This document shows positions 55,689 through 63,437 of a stretch of 64,000 nt of DNA, one piece after another. Each line of letters starts with the position of its first letter. The stretch's first letter is position 1. Under the pieces are notes generated by a model. That model did no database searches and was not told where the DNA came from. It was given only the letters and a program-made list of their open reading frames with translations. Origin of the DNA: JAIBJN01 sp963775395 (GTDB lineage Bacteria > Actinomycetota > Thermoleophilia > Gaiellales > Gaiellaceae); assembly GCA_963775395.1 (NCBI GenBank), contig CAVZIX010000014.1, positions 1-64,000 on the forward strand. The letters run 5' to 3'. A program made the position numbers and the translations under genes.

Positions 55689-56888
55689 TCAGTCGGGGAG
55701 GAGTGGGACCGTCGGGCCCTGGTCGCGCCCGAGTAGCACCGCGCGCGTCACAGCGGCCGTGCCATAGCGCTCGCGGACGACGTCGATCGCCGTGTCGAGG
55801 GCAATCGAGCTCCGGCGGGCGAAGGGCAGCGCCAGCTGGATCGCCCAGTCGTCATCGAGGTTGCTGAGGGCGACGCCCACGAGGGTCACACCGCGCTGCC
55901 GGATCATGGGCAGGGCCACGGCGAGCAGCTCTCGCGCCTCGGCGAGGATCGTCTGCGTGTGCGCGGTCGATTCCATGAGGGTGTGCGAGCGGGTCGCCCG
56001 CGAGAAGTCGTCGAAGCGCAGGCGGAGCGTGACGGTGCGGCAGACGCGCCGGGCCGCGCGGAGGCGGCGCGCGAGGCGGTCGACGATGGCGAGCAGGACT
56101 GCATCGAGGGCCTCGGGCGATTTCGGCGAGCGGCGGCCGAGGGCATGTTGCGATCCGATCGAGCGCCGGCGGCGCCCGACCTGCACCCGGCGCGGGTCGC
56201 GGTTGTGCGCAAGCGCGTTGAGATGCCGGCCGGACGCCCGCCCGAGGATTGCCACGAGCGCGCCCTCGCCGAGCTCGGCCACCTCGCGGACGGTCGTGAT
56301 CCCAAGGCGCCGGAGCTTCTCGGCCGTGACGGGGCCCACGCCCCACAGGCGCTCCACGGGGAGCGGGTGCAGGAAGTCGAGCTCGGCGTGGGGCGGCACG
56401 ACGAGGAGGCCGTCCGGCTTGGCGACGCCGCTCGCGACCTTGGCGAGGAACTTCGTCCGCGCGACGCCGACCGTGATCGGCAGGCCCACATGCTCGAGGA
56501 CGTCACGCCGGAGGCGGACGGCGATCTCGGGGGGCGTGCCCGAGAGCCGCTCCATGCCGCGGACGTCGAGGAACGCCTCGTCGATGGACAGCCCTTCGAC
56601 GACCGGCGTCGTGTCCTCGAACACCCGGTACACGGCCTTGCTGGCTTCGGAGTAGACCGACATGCGGGGCGAGACGACGACCGCGTGGGGGCACAGGCGC
56701 CGCGCCCGCCCTCCGCTCATGGCGGTCTTGACGCCGTAGGCCTTCGCCTCGTAGCTCGCCGCGAGCACGACACCTCCGCCGACGATGACCGGGCGCCCGC
56801 GCAGCCGCCGGTCGTCCCGCTGCTCGACCGACGCGTAGAAGGCGTCGAGGTCGGCGTGCAGGACAGCCGCGTCCTCCAAAGCGAACAT
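55689..56888 (-). CDS. dinB: DNA polymerase IV (DinB/Y-family)
   Basis: 399 aa. Palm motif LHADLDAFYASVEQRDD near residues 9-25 with metal Asp, GGVVLAASYEAKAYGVKTAM, catalytic YSEASKAVYRVFEDTTPVVEGLSIDEAFLDV with SIDE, and GVARTKFLAKVASGVAKPDG. Little-finger region from about 240. Error-prone translesion synthesis, SOS-induced. The start codon ATG at 56888 lies inside the palindrome 56881-56896. Confidence 0.93.
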   Translation of the reverse strand: MFALEDAAVLHADLDAFYASVEQRDDRRLRGRPVIVGGGVVLAASYEAKAYGVKTAMSGGRARRLCPHAVVVSPRMSVYSEASKAVYRVFEDTTPVVEGLSIDEAFLDVRGMERLSGTPPEIAVRLRRDVLEHVGLPITVGVARTKFLAKVASGVAKPDGLLVVPPHAELDFLHPLPVERLWGVGPVTAEKLRRLGITTVREVAELGEGALVAILGRASGRHLNALAHNRDPRRVQVGRRRRSIGSQHALGRRSPKSPEALDAVLLAIVDRLARRLRAARRVCRTVTLRLRFDDFSRATRSHTLMESTAHTQTILAEARELLAVALPMIRQRGVTLVGVALSNLDDDWAIQLALPFARRSSIALDTAIDVVRERYGTAAVTRAVLLGRDQGPTVPLLPD

Positions 56889-56896
56889 ATGTTCGC
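56881..56896. promoter_or_regulatory. LexA-type SOS box over the dinB start codon
   Basis: GCGAACATATGTTCGC is a perfect 16-bp palindrome containing CGAAC-N4-GTTCG, the Gram-positive/actinobacterial LexA consensus. The central ATG on the minus strand is the dinB start, so LexA binding would block initiation directly. Confidence 0.85.
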
Positions 56897-56920
56897 AGCG
56901 ATTGGGCGGGAGCGCAAGCC

Positions 56921-58696
56921 TCAGCGCCGCGTGGCCCGCCCCTGGCCCAGGGCGATGGCAGCGTCGACGAGGGCGAGGTGCGTGAACGCTTGAGGGAAGT
57001 TGCCGAGCTGCCTGTCGGGCCCGGGGTCGTACTCCTCGGCGAGCAGGCCGACGTCGTTGCGGAGGTCGAGGAGGCGCTCGAAGAGCTCGCGGCCCTCCTC
57101 GTGGCGGCCCTGGAGCGCCAGCACCTGCGCGAGCCAGAACGAGCAGGGGAGGAACACGCCCTCGTCGCCGGGGAGGCCGTCGTCCGTAGCGTGCTCGCCA
57201 ACCCGGTAGCGCAGGATGAGGCCGTCCGCGGTCAGCTCGCGCCGGATCGCGTCCACCGTCGAGACGATGCGCTCGTCGTCGGGAGTCAGGAAGCCCACGA
57301 GCGGGAGCAGGAGCAGGCTGGCGTCGAGCTCGTCGGATCCGTACGACTGCGTGAAGGACTGCTTCTCGTCGCTCCAGCCGCGGTCGAGCACCTCGGCGTG
57401 GATCTCGTCGCGGAGTACGCGCCAGCGGTCGACCGGCCCCGTCCGGTCGAACTCCTCGTGGAACCTGATCGCGCGGTCGAAAGCGACCCAGGCCATGACC
57501 TTCGAGTGCGTGAAGTGGCGCGCCGGCCCGCGCACCTCCCAGATGCCCGAGTCTTCCAGCCGCCACCCGTCCTCGAGCCACTCGAGGAGCTTCCGGATCA
57601 TGGCCCAGGCGTTGTCGTCCGGCGGCAGCCCATCCGCGCGCGCCCGGTAGAGCGCGTCCAGAACCTCCCCGTAGACGTCGAGCTGGAGCTGCTTCGAGGC
57701 CGCGTTGCCGACCCTGACGGGTCTCGATCCGGCGAAGCCCTGGAGCCAGTCGAGCTCGAGCTCGTCGAGGCGCCGCTCTCCGGCCAGCCCGTACATGATC
57801 TGTAGGTCCGCCGGGTCGCCCGCGACCGCGCGCAGGAGCCAGCCGCGCCACGCTTCCGCCTCGTCCTTGTAGCCGGCGTTGAGCATGGCGAGCAGGGTCA
57901 GGGTGGCGTCGCGGAGCCAGCAGAAGCGGTAGTCCCAGTTGCGGGTGCCGCCGAGGTTCTCGGGGAGCGAGGTGGTGGGCGCGGCCACGATGCCGCCCGT
58001 CGGGGCGTACGTGAGGGCTTTGAGGACGAGGAGAGACTGGTGGATCTCGTCGTGGTAGTCGCCCTGGTGCCCACACTTCCCGGCCCAGTCGAGCCAGTAG
58101 TCCTCGGTCTCCGTGAGCGCCCGCTCGGCGTCGACCGGCTCGGGAACCTCTTCGTGCGAGGGAAACCAGGTGAGGACGAAGGGAATGCGCTCGCCTGCCT
58201 CGACCTCGAACTCCCCGACCGTCCGCAGGTCCTCGCCGTGGACGTCGACCTCCGTGCGGAAGCAGAGCGCGTCGGGGCCGGCGACCGCCACGCGGGCGTG
58301 ATCGACACGCCGCACCCACGGCACCGTCCTGCCGTAGTCGAACCGGATGACGAGCTCCGAGCGCATCGGCACGCGCCCGTCCAGCCCCTCCACGATCCGC
58401 ACGATGTCCGGAGCCTTTCCGCGCGGAGGCATGAAGTCGATCACCCGCACCGTGCCTTCCGCCGTCGTGTGGACGGACTCGAGGACGAGCGTGTCGTGGC
58501 GGTAGCGCCTCGTGGTGCGCTCGACGTCCGTCTTCGGCGCGACGAGCCAGCGCCCGTTGTTCGCGTCGCCGAGCAGTGCCGCGAAGCATGCACCGGAGTC
58601 GAAGCGGGGGAAGCAGCACCAGTCAACCGACCCGGTGCGGCCGACGAGCGCAGCGGTCTGGAGGTCGCCGATCAGCGCGTAGTCCTCGATCCTCAC
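56921..58696 (-). CDS. Glycoside hydrolase family 15 (glucoamylase/trehalase-like)
   Basis: 591 aa. Begins IEDYALIGDLQTAALVGRTGSVDWCCFPRFDSGACFAALLG, the N-terminal domain of GH15 trehalase-like enzymes; (alpha/alpha)6 barrel from about 220 with NWDYRFCWLRDATLTLLAML, and WEVRGPARHFTHSKVMAWVAFDRA near 390-412 carrying a conserved Glu. Probably hydrolyses trehalose or maltooligosaccharides in the cytoplasm. The stop is 32 nt before dinB on the same strand, so dinB may receive read-through. Confidence 0.93.
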   Translation of the reverse strand: MRIEDYALIGDLQTAALVGRTGSVDWCCFPRFDSGACFAALLGDANNGRWLVAPKTDVERTTRRYRHDTLVLESVHTTAEGTVRVIDFMPPRGKAPDIVRIVEGLDGRVPMRSELVIRFDYGRTVPWVRRVDHARVAVAGPDALCFRTEVDVHGEDLRTVGEFEVEAGERIPFVLTWFPSHEEVPEPVDAERALTETEDYWLDWAGKCGHQGDYHDEIHQSLLVLKALTYAPTGGIVAAPTTSLPENLGGTRNWDYRFCWLRDATLTLLAMLNAGYKDEAEAWRGWLLRAVAGDPADLQIMYGLAGERRLDELELDWLQGFAGSRPVRVGNAASKQLQLDVYGEVLDALYRARADGLPPDDNAWAMIRKLLEWLEDGWRLEDSGIWEVRGPARHFTHSKVMAWVAFDRAIRFHEEFDRTGPVDRWRVLRDEIHAEVLDRGWSDEKQSFTQSYGSDELDASLLLLPLVGFLTPDDERIVSTVDAIRRELTADGLILRYRVGEHATDDGLPGDEGVFLPCSFWLAQVLALQGRHEEGRELFERLLDLRNDVGLLAEEYDPGPDRQLGNFPQAFTHLALVDAAIALGQGRATRR

Positions 58697-58701
58697 GTCC
58701 G

Positions 58702-58793
58702 AACCTTACGGTCGGAAGGTTGCGTCGGTTGTCGGCCGAGAAATAGACTCGTCCGCACTATGGGAATTTCTTTCCCAACAGAAACTTTGTTTC
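58702..58793. promoter_or_regulatory. Palindromes in the GH15/GntR divergent promoter
   Basis: AACCTT 58702-58707 / AAGGTT 58716-58721; GGGAA 58762-58766 / TTCCC 58772-58776; GAAAC 58781-58785 / GTTTC 58789-58793, ending 17 nt before the GntR start. The last two are likely operator or promoter elements for the GntR protein. Confidence 0.4.
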
Positions 58794-58809
58794 ACTTCAG
58801 GGCGGTCAG

Positions 58810-59493
58810 GTGAACGCAGTCTCGGAAAGGGACAGCGCCCCGACCGCCGGGCGTCTCAGCGAGCAGGCCTACGAGCACGTTCGGCGCGGGATCCTGAACG
58901 GCGACTATCCGATCGGATCCGTCGTCTCCGACCGCGAGATCGCCGAGGAGCTGGGCATGTCGAAGACGCCGGTGCGCCAGGCGCTCAAGCTCCTGGCGCA
59001 GGAAGGGCTCCTCGAGCTTGGCCGCCGGCGCCAGCTCGTCGTCCGCGGCTTCACCGCCGAGCACCGGCAGGAGGTCCTCGAAATCCGCGAGGCGCTCGAG
59101 CGCATCGCCGTGGCGCACGCGTGCCGCGAGATGCCGATCGAGGAAATCGACCTCCTGCGCGTGTCCCTCCTCCGCCAGCGGCGCGCCGCCGAGGCCGGGG
59201 ACGAGACCCAGTTCATCGAGCTCGACGAGGAATTCCACCTCATGATCGCGAGCGGCGCTGGGCTGCAGACCCTCGCGCGGATCCTCACCCAGCTTCGCGG
59301 GTTCGTCCGCCTCATGCGCCTCGGGACTAGGCGCATCGAGGGCCATCTCTACCGGGTGCTCGCCGAGCACGAGGCGATCGTGGACGCGCTCGAGAAGCGC
59401 GACGAGAAGCTTGCGCTGAAGGCACTGAGCGATCACCTGCATACGTCCGAGTACACGCTCACGAGCGACCCCGTTGAGCCGTTGAACCGGTAG
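58810..59493 (+). CDS. GntR-family regulator, FCD subfamily (FadR-like)
   Basis: 227 aa, GTG start. Winged helix: LSEQAYEHVRRGILNGDYPIGSVVSDREIAEELGMSKTPVRQALKLLAQEGLLEL at residues 16-70. FCD ligand-binding domain (about 85-215) with the metal-type residues in IELDEEFHLMIA, VLAEHEAIVDAL and ALSDHLH. FCD regulators sense organic acids such as pyruvate, lactate or gluconate. Divergent from GH15 and possibly autoregulated. Confidence 0.92.
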   Translation: MNAVSERDSAPTAGRLSEQAYEHVRRGILNGDYPIGSVVSDREIAEELGMSKTPVRQALKLLAQEGLLELGRRRQLVVRGFTAEHRQEVLEIREALERIAVAHACREMPIEEIDLLRVSLLRQRRAAEAGDETQFIELDEEFHLMIASGAGLQTLARILTQLRGFVRLMRLGTRRIEGHLYRVLAEHEAIVDALEKRDEKLALKALSDHLHTSEYTLTSDPVEPLNR

Positions 59494-59523
59494 CTAGCCG
59501 GGGAAGAGCAGCCTTACGCGTGC

Positions 59524-59814
59524 TCAGCCCGGCTTCTGTACTTCGTCGTACTCGCCGACCGAGCCGACTACCTGCTCGCCTTCGCTGCGCTGGTGCCCTG
59601 CGACCATGAGGTAGTGGTTCGGCCGAGCCGCGACGGCTTCCCATTCCGCGAGCTGCACTTCGACCCTTCCTTGGCAGTCTTCAGCGGCGCACTCGCACAG
59701 GAACGGCACAGGCGTTGAGTCATTGACCTGGTTCTCTACGAGGTCGTGCAGGCGCTCGTTCCCTCTACGGAAAAACTTCTGGTTCTCCTCACGGCGCGTG
59801 TCTCTGGACGTCAT
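59524..59814 (-). CDS. Conserved small protein with FLCEC motif (paralogue 1)
   Basis: 96 aa from ATG 59814. FLCECAAEDC followed by VQLAEWEAVAARPNHYLMVAGHQ and then VVGSVGEYDEVQKPG. The same FLCEC-C-(helix)-EYEAVR-GH pattern recurs in the next gene, so they are tandem paralogues. The Cys cluster could bind Zn or a redox centre. Function unknown. Confidence 0.65.
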   Translation of the reverse strand: MTSRDTRREENQKFFRRGNERLHDLVENQVNDSTPVPFLCECAAEDCQGRVEVQLAEWEAVAARPNHYLMVAGHQRSEGEQVVGSVGEYDEVQKPG

Positions 59815-59935
59815 TTGTGCCAGCCTGCCCCTGCGGCTAGAAGGGAGAACGCGCAGGAGTGCTTGAACCCCTCGCTGGGCGAAGTCGCAGGAGCGAACGC
59901 TGTCCGCGAAGGGAGCTGACGGTCCGACGGGGTCC

Positions 59936-60304
59936 TCACTCGGACGATGCACCGCGTGGGTCGTCTTGGACGAACCGCTCTACGCTCGGCCTCTTGTCGA
60001 CGACGACGAATCGCTTGTTGCGAGCTGCCACGGACTCGATCGCCTCCTGTTCATGCCCGGGATGGAGGGCGAAACGGTCGTCCTGGGAGCGAACCGCCTC
60101 ATATTCTCGAATTGTCATCTCGATGTGCGCCTCGCAGCCGACTTCGCCGGCGTCACCATCGCCGCACTCACAGAGAAACTCGAAAAGCGTGTCTCTGTGA
60201 TCGAGCTTGGCCTCTTCGGCAGCCTTGTCGACTTGCTCGATCCGCTCGTTCACCACACGAATGAGTGCCTCGTTTCGCGCTGTTCGGTCGAGACGTCGGT
60301 TCAT
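59936..60304 (-). CDS. Conserved small protein with FLCEC motif (paralogue 2)
   Basis: 122 aa. FEFLCECGDGDAGEVGCEAHIEMTIREYEAVRSQDDRFALHPGHE, then RNKRFVVVDK. Clear homologue of the 59524-59814 product with a longer N-terminal helix. A strong terminator lies upstream at 60371, so the two form a short unit. Confidence 0.65.
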   Translation of the reverse strand: MNRRLDRTARNEALIRVVNERIEQVDKAAEEAKLDHRDTLFEFLCECGDGDAGEVGCEAHIEMTIREYEAVRSQDDRFALHPGHEQEAIESVAARNKRFVVVDKRPSVERFVQDDPRGASSE

Positions 60305-60370
60305 GCCCCCTCCGCTTCCTGGTGAGACGACTATTCGACCTCCGGCGACCGCTTGAGCGAGAACCAGAGA

Positions 60371-60412
60371 GAACCGGGCGCCGCTGCCGCATGGCGGCGC
60401 CCGGTTCTTTTT
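60371..60412. terminator. Strong intrinsic terminator
   Basis: 14-bp perfect stem GAACCGGGCGCCGC (60371-60384) / GCGGCGCCCGGTTC (60394-60407), then TTTTT (60408-60412). Confidence 0.8.
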
Positions 60413-60909
60413 GCGGTCTTCGCGCCTGGCATTCCACGACCGCGAACGCTTTGCTTTTTCCCGCGCCCCGGTGCCCTCCAAACCTGAGTCCCCCTGGAAG
60501 ACCGACGAGCCTGCGACACTCGACGCGGCGGGTGTCGACCTGGGAGAGCCTTCTGGTAGCCGCAACCAGCAGGCTCACATCCCTTCGGCGCCCGCCAGCC
60601 AGCCGATGCGTGGATGCGGGAAACTCGCTGCACGTTTCTGGTGTCCCAGGAGTCTGTAGAAGAGATGCGGCTGCGGTCTCCGGCGTGAACACGGCCAAGA
60701 GCCTTTGGGCACTCGTGCAAGGAGAACCGGTGTTCAAGCCTCCGGAAGCTGCGGAGGCTCCTCCGCCAGCTTCGCCTTCTTCCAACTGATGGGTTTGACT
60801 GGGCTGCCATTGTGAAAGATTGTTTGTCGGAATTGGCACAGACGTCGACCGGCACTGCGACCGCGGTATCGGCGTCTCGAGGCCCTTGCGGCGGAAGGTG
60901 GGGTGGATA
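60413..60909. other. Gene-poor stretch with a repeat unit
   Basis: 497 nt without a convincing gene. Holds the 27-nt repeat at 60550-60576 shared with 63055-63081 and a GCCTCCG/CGGAGGC hairpin near 60740. Short frames here lack plausible starts or protein-like composition. Confidence 0.5.
60550..60576 (+). repeat. 27-nt dispersed repeat, copy A
   Basis: Identical to 63055-63081; CTGGT pairs with ACCAG inside it, and a further TTCGGCGCCCGC is shared a few bases downstream. In copy A, GAGCC and GGCTC extend the stem. Confidence 0.6.
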
Positions 60910-61290
60910 ATGGAATCCCCTTCGGAACGGCTGATCGAGCTCACCCGGCGGTTGAAGGCGGCAACCGACGCGGGCCAACTGGAATGGGAGGCCGTCGAGG
61001 ATACGGCGTTCTTGTGGACCGCCTCTCACGGTGCGGTCGGCGTTCGCAGCCGTGACGGTGACGGAGAGGAGCCGTACGAGCTGGACGTCTTCGGCGCCGA
61101 ACGGCAGAAGGTCGAAATGCTCACCTCCGAGTGGACCGCGGACGAGCAGCCCGCCCCCTGGAACGAGGCGGTGGCGCGTCTCTACCGCGCTGCGCGACGT
61201 CAGGCGCTCGGCGTCGACAGGATTCTCGAGGACCTCCTCCGGGAGCTTCCGCGGGTCTCGGAGGAAGCCGCCTCGCCGTCCAAGCGCTAG
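60910..61290 (+). CDS. Hypothetical protein, 126 aa
   Basis: ATG at 60910 chosen over a longer GTG-initiated extension that runs through gene-free sequence. Soluble alpha/beta pattern: LIELTRRLKAATDAGQLEWEAVEDTAFLW, then VGVRSRDGDGEEPYELDVFGAE and a helical end. Convergent with the following gene (overlap 4 nt). No family recognised. Confidence 0.65.
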   Translation: MESPSERLIELTRRLKAATDAGQLEWEAVEDTAFLWTASHGAVGVRSRDGDGEEPYELDVFGAERQKVEMLTSEWTADEQPAPWNEAVARLYRAARRQALGVDRILEDLLRELPRVSEEAASPSKR

Positions 61291-62366
61291 GGGCGCTCCA
61301 ACACGGGTTCGATCGAGCGCTCAAAGCGCTGTCGGTACCACGCGCCTTCGTATCCCGTCGGGCGCCACCCAGCTCGGACGAGCGCGTCGACGAGGGTCGC
61401 GTGAGCCTCGTACGCCTCGTCCGGGACGTCTCCGGCCGGCCAGCGGAATCGTGGTGAGCGCTCGACGATCCAGTCGCGCCCTTGAAGCCCGAACGCGACC
61501 GCGTAGAAGTCGGCCACCTCCCCATCTCGCCATCCGAAGATCGAGCACGTCACCGTCCTCCCGATCGGCGCATGGGCAGCGACTTGTGGGGATTGCTCGG
61601 CGACGGGCCGGAGCTCGGCGCGATCACCGGGGCTTCTCTTGCGCCTGGATCTCTGAGGCTTCGGTGTGGGCTTGACTCGAGCCGGCGGTCCGGGCTTGGC
61701 CGAAGGCGCAGGCTTCGTGAGCTTGAGGGCTCCAGGCGATTTCGCTCCTTCCGACGGCTTGCCCGAACGCGGCGGCTTGGAGATTCTCCGCGGCTTGACG
61801 GCTCCGGCCGGCTTGGCAGGCCTCCCAGGCGGTTTCTTGGGGATAGGCAGACTCTTCTCCTTGGCCGGGCTCGACGGCTTCTTCGCGACATCGGCTCCTC
61901 TTGGACGCTTGGCCCCTGCCGGCGCTTTCGAACCGAATCCCGGAGGTGCCCGGCGTCGGTCGTCGGCCGCCGCGTACAGCGGTGACGGTTCCCAAAGCCC
62001 GCTCAAACGCTCGGGAAGCCGCTTGGGCACCCGCCAGGTGCGGGGGTGAACACCCATGCCGAAGGCAAGGACGAGGAGGAGAACACCAAGCGTCAGGATG
62101 ATTCCCAGGAGCGGGGATGACTCCTCGTCTGCGGCCGCGGCATCGCTCTCGTCGCCGAGCGCCGGCGCACCGTCGCCACGCTCTTCCCGCGGCTCCTCGC
62201 CGTCGTTGCTGCTCTGCGCCGGGTCGGTCTCGGGTCCCAGCGGGTACTCCTCCCAGAGCTCGGTGGGCGTCTGCGCAACGGCGGGGTGACTGGAGAGCAC
62301 GGCCCACGAAGCCGCGAGCGCGACCACCACGAGAAGGACCCGCCACCGAGAGAGGAGCGGGCTCAT
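61287..62366 (-). CDS. Secreted/membrane-anchored Pro-Lys-rich protein
   Basis: 359 aa. Signal peptide (LLVVVALAASWAVLSSHPAVAQ), an acidic region, one TM helix (LLGIILTLGVLLLVLAFGMGV, residues about 85-105), a long Pro/Lys/Ala-rich low-complexity region (about 135-260, e.g. AKKPSSPAKEKSLPIPKKP), and a C-terminal globular part of about 90 residues (TVTCSIFGWRDGEVADFYAV, then GYEGAWYRQRF). An envelope-spanning linker protein is plausible; the enzyme, if any, is not recognised. Confidence 0.7.
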   Translation of the reverse strand: MSPLLSRWRVLLVVVALAASWAVLSSHPAVAQTPTELWEEYPLGPETDPAQSSNDGEEPREERGDGAPALGDESDAAAADEESSPLLGIILTLGVLLLVLAFGMGVHPRTWRVPKRLPERLSGLWEPSPLYAAADDRRRAPPGFGSKAPAGAKRPRGADVAKKPSSPAKEKSLPIPKKPPGRPAKPAGAVKPRRISKPPRSGKPSEGAKSPGALKLTKPAPSAKPGPPARVKPTPKPQRSRRKRSPGDRAELRPVAEQSPQVAAHAPIGRTVTCSIFGWRDGEVADFYAVAFGLQGRDWIVERSPRFRWPAGDVPDEAYEAHATLVDALVRAGWRPTGYEGAWYRQRFERSIEPVLERP

Positions 62367-62622
62367 GTGATCGTGAGCGGCGTACCGACCGGCATCAGCC
62401 GCTCGAGAGCCAGGATGTCGTCGTTTCGGAGCCGCCGACGAGAACGCCGCGCCGAGAGCGACCGTCCACCGCTGATTCCATCACAGGTTGCCGCACTTCC
62501 AAACCATCCTGTGTCGCCAGGCACGATGCAACTACCCGTGACGCGGAGAACTAATCATCTTGCGCATGACTGCGGTTTTGAGAGGGCCGCGTGGGGGAAG
62601 AAGCGCTCCAGTCGCAGTGAGT

Positions 62623-62788
62623 AGAGGACCGGCCGTGCCTCTTGCAGCGAAGGAGAGAACTGGTCCGTGCCTGCGGAACCATCGAACGGGAATCTCGAAG
62701 AAGCCCTCCGTGGACTAGTCGGCGGCAGGGCTCAGACGCGTCGGGCGCGATGCTCTGCGGCGGCTGCGCGCCCGACGCCTGTGAGCCT
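62623..62788 (+). ncRNA. Structured leader upstream of DUF2188 gene (copy 2)
   Basis: Units AGAGGACCGGCCGTGC (62623-62638) and AGAGAACTGGTCCGTGC (62654-62670) about 31 nt apart, then a hairpin with outer stem 62728-62734 / 62782-62788 (GGGCTCA / TGAGCCT) and inner 12-bp stem 62738-62749 / 62767-62778. Same order and stems as copy 1 at 31169-31374, with T-A in copy 1 replaced by C-G here in the outer stem. Nothing else in 62367-62833 looks like a gene. Confidence 0.5.
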
Positions 62789-62833
62789 AGGGAGTCGTGG
62801 CAGATGGCGACCTGTGCAGGAGGTGAGTCTCGG

Positions 62834-63064
62834 GTGGCAGACGGGGACGCACGCGTGACCTATCACGAGGAGGAAGGCAAGTGGGCGGTTGACGTCGAGG
62901 GTGCCGCTTGGGCCGCTTCTCGGCACGACAAGAAGAAGAGGGCCGAGCAGGCCGGCCGCGCGGTGGCCGAGGAGAACGGTTCCGAGCTGATCGTCGAGGG
63001 AAAAGGCGGTCAGATCGAGGAGCGGAAACAGGTTCGAGCCCCACAGGAGGGGGACTTCTGGTAG
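62834..63064 (+). CDS. DUF2188-domain protein (paralogue)
   Basis: 76 aa from GTG with AGGAGGTGAG upstream; an ATG 10 codons earlier is possible. DUF2188: RVTYHEEEGKWAVDVEGAAWAASRHDKKKRAEQAGRAVAEENGSELIVEGKGGQIEE, then a short tail and stop. About 80% identical to residues 1-60 of the 31399 frame, but with a proper stop. Small basic/acidic proteins of this type are common in Actinobacteria; role unknown, possibly nucleoid- or stress-linked. Confidence 0.75.
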   Translation: MADGDARVTYHEEEGKWAVDVEGAAWAASRHDKKKRAEQAGRAVAEENGSELIVEGKGGQIEERKQVRAPQEGDFW

Positions 63065-63081
63065 CCGCAACCAGCAGGCTC
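63055..63081 (+). repeat. 27-nt dispersed repeat, copy B
   Basis: Identical to 60550-60576 and overlaps the DUF2188 stop codon at 63062-63064. Confidence 0.6.
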
Positions 63082-63437
63082 CCGTTCGGCGCCCGCTAGG
63101 CGCGAGCGACTTCGACTGGGACCGCGTCGAGCAGCGGATCACGATCACGATCTCTCGGTGCGGGTGCGGGTGCGGGTGCGGGTGCGCGGGCGCAGCGCCG
63201 GGCTCGATCATCCTGGACGAATCGACGCGCGTAGCCTCGCTGCTCGGTGACCACGCGCCGTCCGCCTACAACAACCAGCCCTCCGAGGCCGTCCTGTCGG
63301 CGAAGGCCTTCCGCTCCCTCATGAGCCGGCTCCTGCCGGCCCCCGGAGCCGCCCCGTCCCCCGGCGCGGGATCATCCGGTCACGGCCCAGCGGACGCGCG
63401 TCGGCGAGACTGACGCGCGCCCGCTGAGCGCCCGCGC
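63065..63437. other. Gene-poor stretch with CGGGTG repeats
   Basis: 373 nt. One plus-strand frame reads DFDWDRVEQRITITI, a Cys-Gly repeat, then DESTRVASLLGDHAPSAYNNQ and continues to about 63411 without a clear start; it may be a remnant. The run 63156-63186 is nearly five CGGGTG units. Confidence 0.4.
63156..63186. repeat. CGGGTG hexanucleotide tandem repeat
   Basis: Close to five copies of CGGGTG in a row. Likely slippage-prone. Confidence 0.7.

Noticed and set aside
55689..58619. 976-codon minus-strand frame spanning GH15 and dinB
   Set aside because: It is the dinB frame extended upstream through GH15 in a wrong frame; the Arg-rich extension is not protein-like and a LexA box with ATG marks the true start.
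63156..63186. CRISPR-like array
   Set aside because: Six-base contiguous units without spacers; no cas genes in the window.
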